This document shows, in pieces, positions 61,431-64,000 of a stretch of DNA of 64,000 nucleotides. The stretch is from Paenibacillus sp. FSL A5-0031 (GTDB taxonomy: Bacteria > Bacillota > Bacilli > Paenibacillales > Paenibacillaceae). Where the stretch lies: the NCBI RefSeq assembly GCF_001956295.1, contig NZ_MRTD01000002.1:64501-128500 (forward strand). Reading direction: 5' to 3'. The notes beneath the pieces are model-generated. The model was not told the DNA's origin and did no database searches. It worked only from the letters and a program-made list of their open reading frames with translations. A program made the translations under genes and the position numbers. Numbering within the stretch: position 1 is the stretch's first letter; each line of letters starts with the position of its first letter.

Positions 61431-63635
61431 GTGAATTTTAGTTTACGCTTGAATAAGTCGTTGAAAATAACTCGCAGGTGGCTTGCAGCTACAATTGCAA
61501 TCGTAATGGTTATGACTTCCATGACCGGCATTGTCAACGCCGCAGAAGATACGGTTACCGGCCTTGATTTCACCTATGACCCATCGGATTACAACAGCAA
61601 CACATCATCACTGGAAACATTTGTTGAAGATGATAAGGTTAATCTAGCCGTTTTCGCAACAGGCTCAGGCACTAGAAAAGAAGTTACTGCCGATGCGACA
61701 TGGAAATCATCGAATACCGCTTTCGTCAAAGTGGAAAAAGGCGTCTTAACGGGTGTAGGCAAGGGAACCGCAACGATAAGCGCTACTTATAAAGGCTTCA
61801 CCATTTCTATCAAGGCTTCATCTGACTATATCTATGATTCCGTAAGCCTCATGCAGAACGGAGTAACCGCTCCAACAACGCTGGATATCGAGATTGGTCA
61901 AAATCTGGCCTTCACGCTAAACGGCTTGAAAGCAAACAAAGAGCCGCAAAATGTAACAGGTGACGCTGTCTGGACAACATCGAACGCAGCGATCGCAACC
62001 GTGGATGAAGGTGTTATTAAACTGTTAGGTGTTGGAGCTGTTACAATTACCTCCAAGCTTAAAGGTAAATCCGATGCGATTACATTAAATGTAACCTCCC
62101 CTTACAAATCAATTACGATTGATTCAGGTACTTCTGGCAAGCTAGTCGAAATCGACATCGGCAATGATGATAAAGTATTAACGGCATCCGTCAATCCAAA
62201 GATCGGTTCGATCCTTGATGTAACAAAAGATGCAAAATGGGTTAGTGCTAATGAAAAAGTTGCTACAGTTAAACAAGGCGTAGTATCTGCAGTAAGCGCC
62301 GGAAAAACGACGATCACCGTATCTCATAAAGGGGTTAGTACAACGATCGATGTGGTCATACGTACGCCTTACCAATCAATCAGGCTCTCTCCAGAGAAGG
62401 AATATCATCTGCAGCTTCAGGACGCAAATCTTCAAGTAACAGCAGATGTGCTCGACAATAAAAATTTCTCTTCTCCAGTAACCACCTTAGCCGATTGGAC
62501 GTCTTCAAACGTTGTAGTCGCTACTGTATCAAATGGATTGGTTAGCCCTAAATCCGTCGGTACAACTAGAATTACAGCCAGCTACAAAGGTGTAAGCCGC
62601 AGCATCGAGATTACAGTGTATCCGAGCATAACTGAACTTAGTATTGAAACGGAAACGATCGATGGTTATACCGATATTAGCGAGGATCTTCCTAGAGTCA
62701 TGGCAACAACATTTGATGGCTCGAAGGTAGATGTATCCAAAATCGTAAAATGGTCATCCGCAGATGAGAAGATTGCAACGATTAAAGATGGTCAATGGAC
62801 AGCCAAAACACTCGGAGAGTCCGTTCTTACAGCATCTCTTCAAAACTATAAAGCGGATGTAAAATTAGTCGTTCACATGAAGCCGTTAAAGCTTATTGCC
62901 GACGTTAAGGAACTTAGCATTATTTTAGGAAAAGAAACGCCTTTCCCTTCCGTAACCGTTATTAATGAAGACGGAGAAGAAGAGAATATTTCAAGCAGAG
63001 TGAAATGGAAGGCTTCATCAGATGATATCGTATTGAAAGAAACGACGATGAAGGGCTTAGATGTGACAAGCATCACGCTCACTGCTACTTACCTGACTAA
63101 GAGTGTAACGGTACGTGTAAGAATAGAGGAAGAAATCGTCAAGCTTGTTGTTGACCCTATCTCTCTAGATCTTTACCCTGGAAAATCCAAATCCGTTAAG
63201 GTTACAGGTTACTACAAGAGCGGCAAGCAGGTTTCACTAGGTTCAAAAATGAACTGGGAGTCTGGCAATCCTAATATCGCAACCGTTAGCAGTACCTCGG
63301 TTAAAGGAATTGCCGTAGGAACAACTAAGATTACTGGTTCATACCAAGGCAAAACGGTCACCGTTCCTATCGTGATTTCACCTAAACTGAAATCACTTGT
63401 ACTATCCAGCAAATCGGTTCAGCTCAGTCCGGGAGGAAGCTATTCGGCTAAGCTGCAAGCTAACTTTACGACTGGAAACCCGGCTGACGTTACCGACAAT
63501 GCCGTTTGGACATCCTCCAAAGCGAGTGTCGCAACAGTCGTTAATGGAAAGATCGTCGCTGTTAGCAAAGGATCTGCATCCATTAAAGCAACCTATGCAG
63601 GAAAAAGTGTGACGATTAGAGTAAGTGTAAAATAG
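61431..63635 (+). CDS. Exported protein with about eight Big_2 (bacterial Ig-like 2) domains
   Basis: A 734-residue exported protein. The signal peptide is at about 1-37 (RRWLAATIAIVMVMTSMTGIVNAA). The rest consists of Big_2-type repeats of about 80-90 residues. Each has the pattern ...VT..A.W.SSN..VATV..G.V..VS.G..TI.ASY.G (e.g. DATWKSSNTAFVKVEKGVLTG; DWTSSNVVVATVSNGLVSP; NAVWTSSKASVATVVNGKIVA). No SLH, LPXTG or membrane helix follows, so it may be released or held by another surface component. GTG 61431 follows AAAGGACAGGGATGTA. It is one of two large plus-strand genes and stands alone between divergent pgsA and a convergent EpuA-like gene. Confidence 0.88.
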   Translation: MNFSLRLNKSLKITRRWLAATIAIVMVMTSMTGIVNAAEDTVTGLDFTYDPSDYNSNTSSLETFVEDDKVNLAVFATGSGTRKEVTADATWKSSNTAFVKVEKGVLTGVGKGTATISATYKGFTISIKASSDYIYDSVSLMQNGVTAPTTLDIEIGQNLAFTLNGLKANKEPQNVTGDAVWTTSNAAIATVDEGVIKLLGVGAVTITSKLKGKSDAITLNVTSPYKSITIDSGTSGKLVEIDIGNDDKVLTASVNPKIGSILDVTKDAKWVSANEKVATVKQGVVSAVSAGKTTITVSHKGVSTTIDVVIRTPYQSIRLSPEKEYHLQLQDANLQVTADVLDNKNFSSPVTTLADWTSSNVVVATVSNGLVSPKSVGTTRITASYKGVSRSIEITVYPSITELSIETETIDGYTDISEDLPRVMATTFDGSKVDVSKIVKWSSADEKIATIKDGQWTAKTLGESVLTASLQNYKADVKLVVHMKPLKLIADVKELSIILGKETPFPSVTVINEDGEEENISSRVKWKASSDDIVLKETTMKGLDVTSITLTATYLTKSVTVRVRIEEEIVKLVVDPISLDLYPGKSKSVKVTGYYKSGKQVSLGSKMNWESGNPNIATVSSTSVKGIAVGTTKITGSYQGKTVTVPIVISPKLKSLVLSSKSVQLSPGGSYSAKLQANFTTGNPADVTDNAVWTSSKASVATVVNGKIVAVSKGSASIKATYAGKSVTIRVSVK

Positions 63636-63647
63636 TTCAAAAATGCA

Positions 63648-63695
63648 GCAAGTGAGAAGCTCGTTACCTCATTACACGACGAGTTTTTCACTTGC
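63648..63695 (+). repeat. Inverted repeat just past the Big_2 gene
   Basis: GCAAGTGA and TCACTTGC pair, with inner CTCGT/ACGAC-GAG pairing. No T run follows; the stronger terminator is just downstream. Confidence 0.5.
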
Positions 63696-63715
63696 ACAAA
63701 TAAAGTATTGATCAT

Positions 63716-63771
63716 CAAAAAAAGGGAAGCCCGCTGCGCAGCATACACTGCAAAGCGGGCATCCCTTTTTC
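63716..63771. terminator. Bidirectional terminator between convergent genes
   Basis: AAAAAGGGAAGCCCGCT...AGCGGGCATCCCTTTTT has A and T runs on both ends and can serve the Big_2 gene (plus) and the EpuA-like gene (minus). Confidence 0.9.
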
Positions 63772-63782
63772 TATTTAATTGA

Positions 63783-64000
63783 TTACGATTCAGCAAACAC
63801 TAAGTCATAGAGATGCTGCCATGTAGCCCAGCTAAAAACCTCATCCTCAGGCTGCTTGCCTATTACAGCGTAACCAATGTATAAGCCTGCCACAAGCATA
63901 ATGATCATTATGAGCGGTACGATGCTTTTGCGCAAAAGCCACAGCAGCATGCTTACCCCTTTGGGCCGTTGCTTCTTATTGGAGCTCTTCTCTTCAGCCT
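63783..64000 (-). CDS. EpuA-like small membrane protein, C-terminal 72 residues (runs off the window)
   Basis: The visible end has a charged, lysine-rich stretch (EEKSSNKKQRPKG), one hydrophobic helix (SIVPLIMIIMLVAGLYIGYAVIG) and a short outer tail (FSWATWQHLYDLVFAES) ending at TAA 63783-63785. This matches the EpuA family, often labelled 'DNA-directed RNA polymerase subunit beta' in databases because of a naming error with no polymerase homology. The start is outside the window. Function is not established; the family is membrane-anchored and common in Bacillales. Confidence 0.8.
   Translation of the reverse strand, partial: AEEKSSNKKQRPKGVSMLLWLLRKSIVPLIMIIMLVAGLYIGYAVIGKQPEDEVFSWATWQHLYDLVFAES

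Overview
The window reads as a Paenibacillus-like, motile, spore-forming Gram-positive chromosome. The reasons are an alpha/beta-type small acid-soluble spore protein, long-form HPF, a Bacillus-type late flagellar/competence cluster (comFA-comFC-yvyF-flgM-flgN-flgK-flgL-fliW-csrA-hag), SLH-anchored surface proteins with TagO/TagA/CsaB, and many TTG/GTG starts behind strong Shine-Dalgarno sequences. Almost everything is on the minus strand. Only two large surface-protein genes (29686-31251 and 61431-63635) are convincing on the plus strand. No tRNA, rRNA, CRISPR array or insertion sequence was seen.

Region 1 (1-2.3 kb): the 5' part of secA, hpf and a cold-shock protein. Region 2 (2.7-7.4 kb) is a recombined accessory patch. 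It holds an N-terminally short DUF2920 gene, a broken copy of the 3' end of fliS, a three-gene sugar-amidation cassette (hisH-like, wbuZ/hisF-like, wbuX/PseA-like) and the decayed tail of a sugar nucleotidyltransferase. The cassette lies between two direct copies of the fliS 3' end.

Region 3 (7.4-25.4 kb) is the late flagellar cluster: fliS, flaG, a FliT-like gene, fliD, hag, csrA, fliW, a YviE-like gene, flgL, flgK, flgN, flgM and yvyF. A nonulosonic (legionaminic) acid island sits between hag and fliD: legF, a PtmE-like nucleotidyltransferase, a decayed legH acetyltransferase, legI, legG, legC, legB and a MAF-family flagellin glycosyltransferase. Together these should make CMP-legionaminic acid and attach it to flagellin. 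Sigma-D promoters are visible before hag and flgM and plausibly before flaG. The hag leader carries two CsrA-type GGA hairpins, fitting the FliW-CsrA-Hag homeostasis circuit encoded beside it.

Region 4 (25.5-33.3 kb): comFC and comFA (unusually long), a small membrane protein, an LPXTG-anchored surface protein behind a strong c-di-GMP-II riboswitch candidate, and degS-degU. Region 5 (33.4-52.7 kb) is a surface-protein block: a phosphodiester-glycosidase-domain protein, three large SLH proteins (one with the features of the main S-layer protein), two unrecognised exported proteins, and metK plus a spore SASP gene in between. Region 6 (53-61.2 kb): tagO, tagA, csaB and a DUF5693 membrane protein, which should build and pyruvylate the secondary cell-wall polymer that SLH domains bind, followed by pgcA, fabZ and pgsA. 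Region 7 (61.4-64 kb): a Big_2 repeat exported protein on the plus strand and the 3' end of an EpuA-like gene.

The points most worth following are the c-di-GMP-II riboswitch with an apparent Shine-Dalgarno sequestration switch, the apparent AUC start codon of legG, the decayed legH gene, and the amidation cassette bracketed by fliS repeats.
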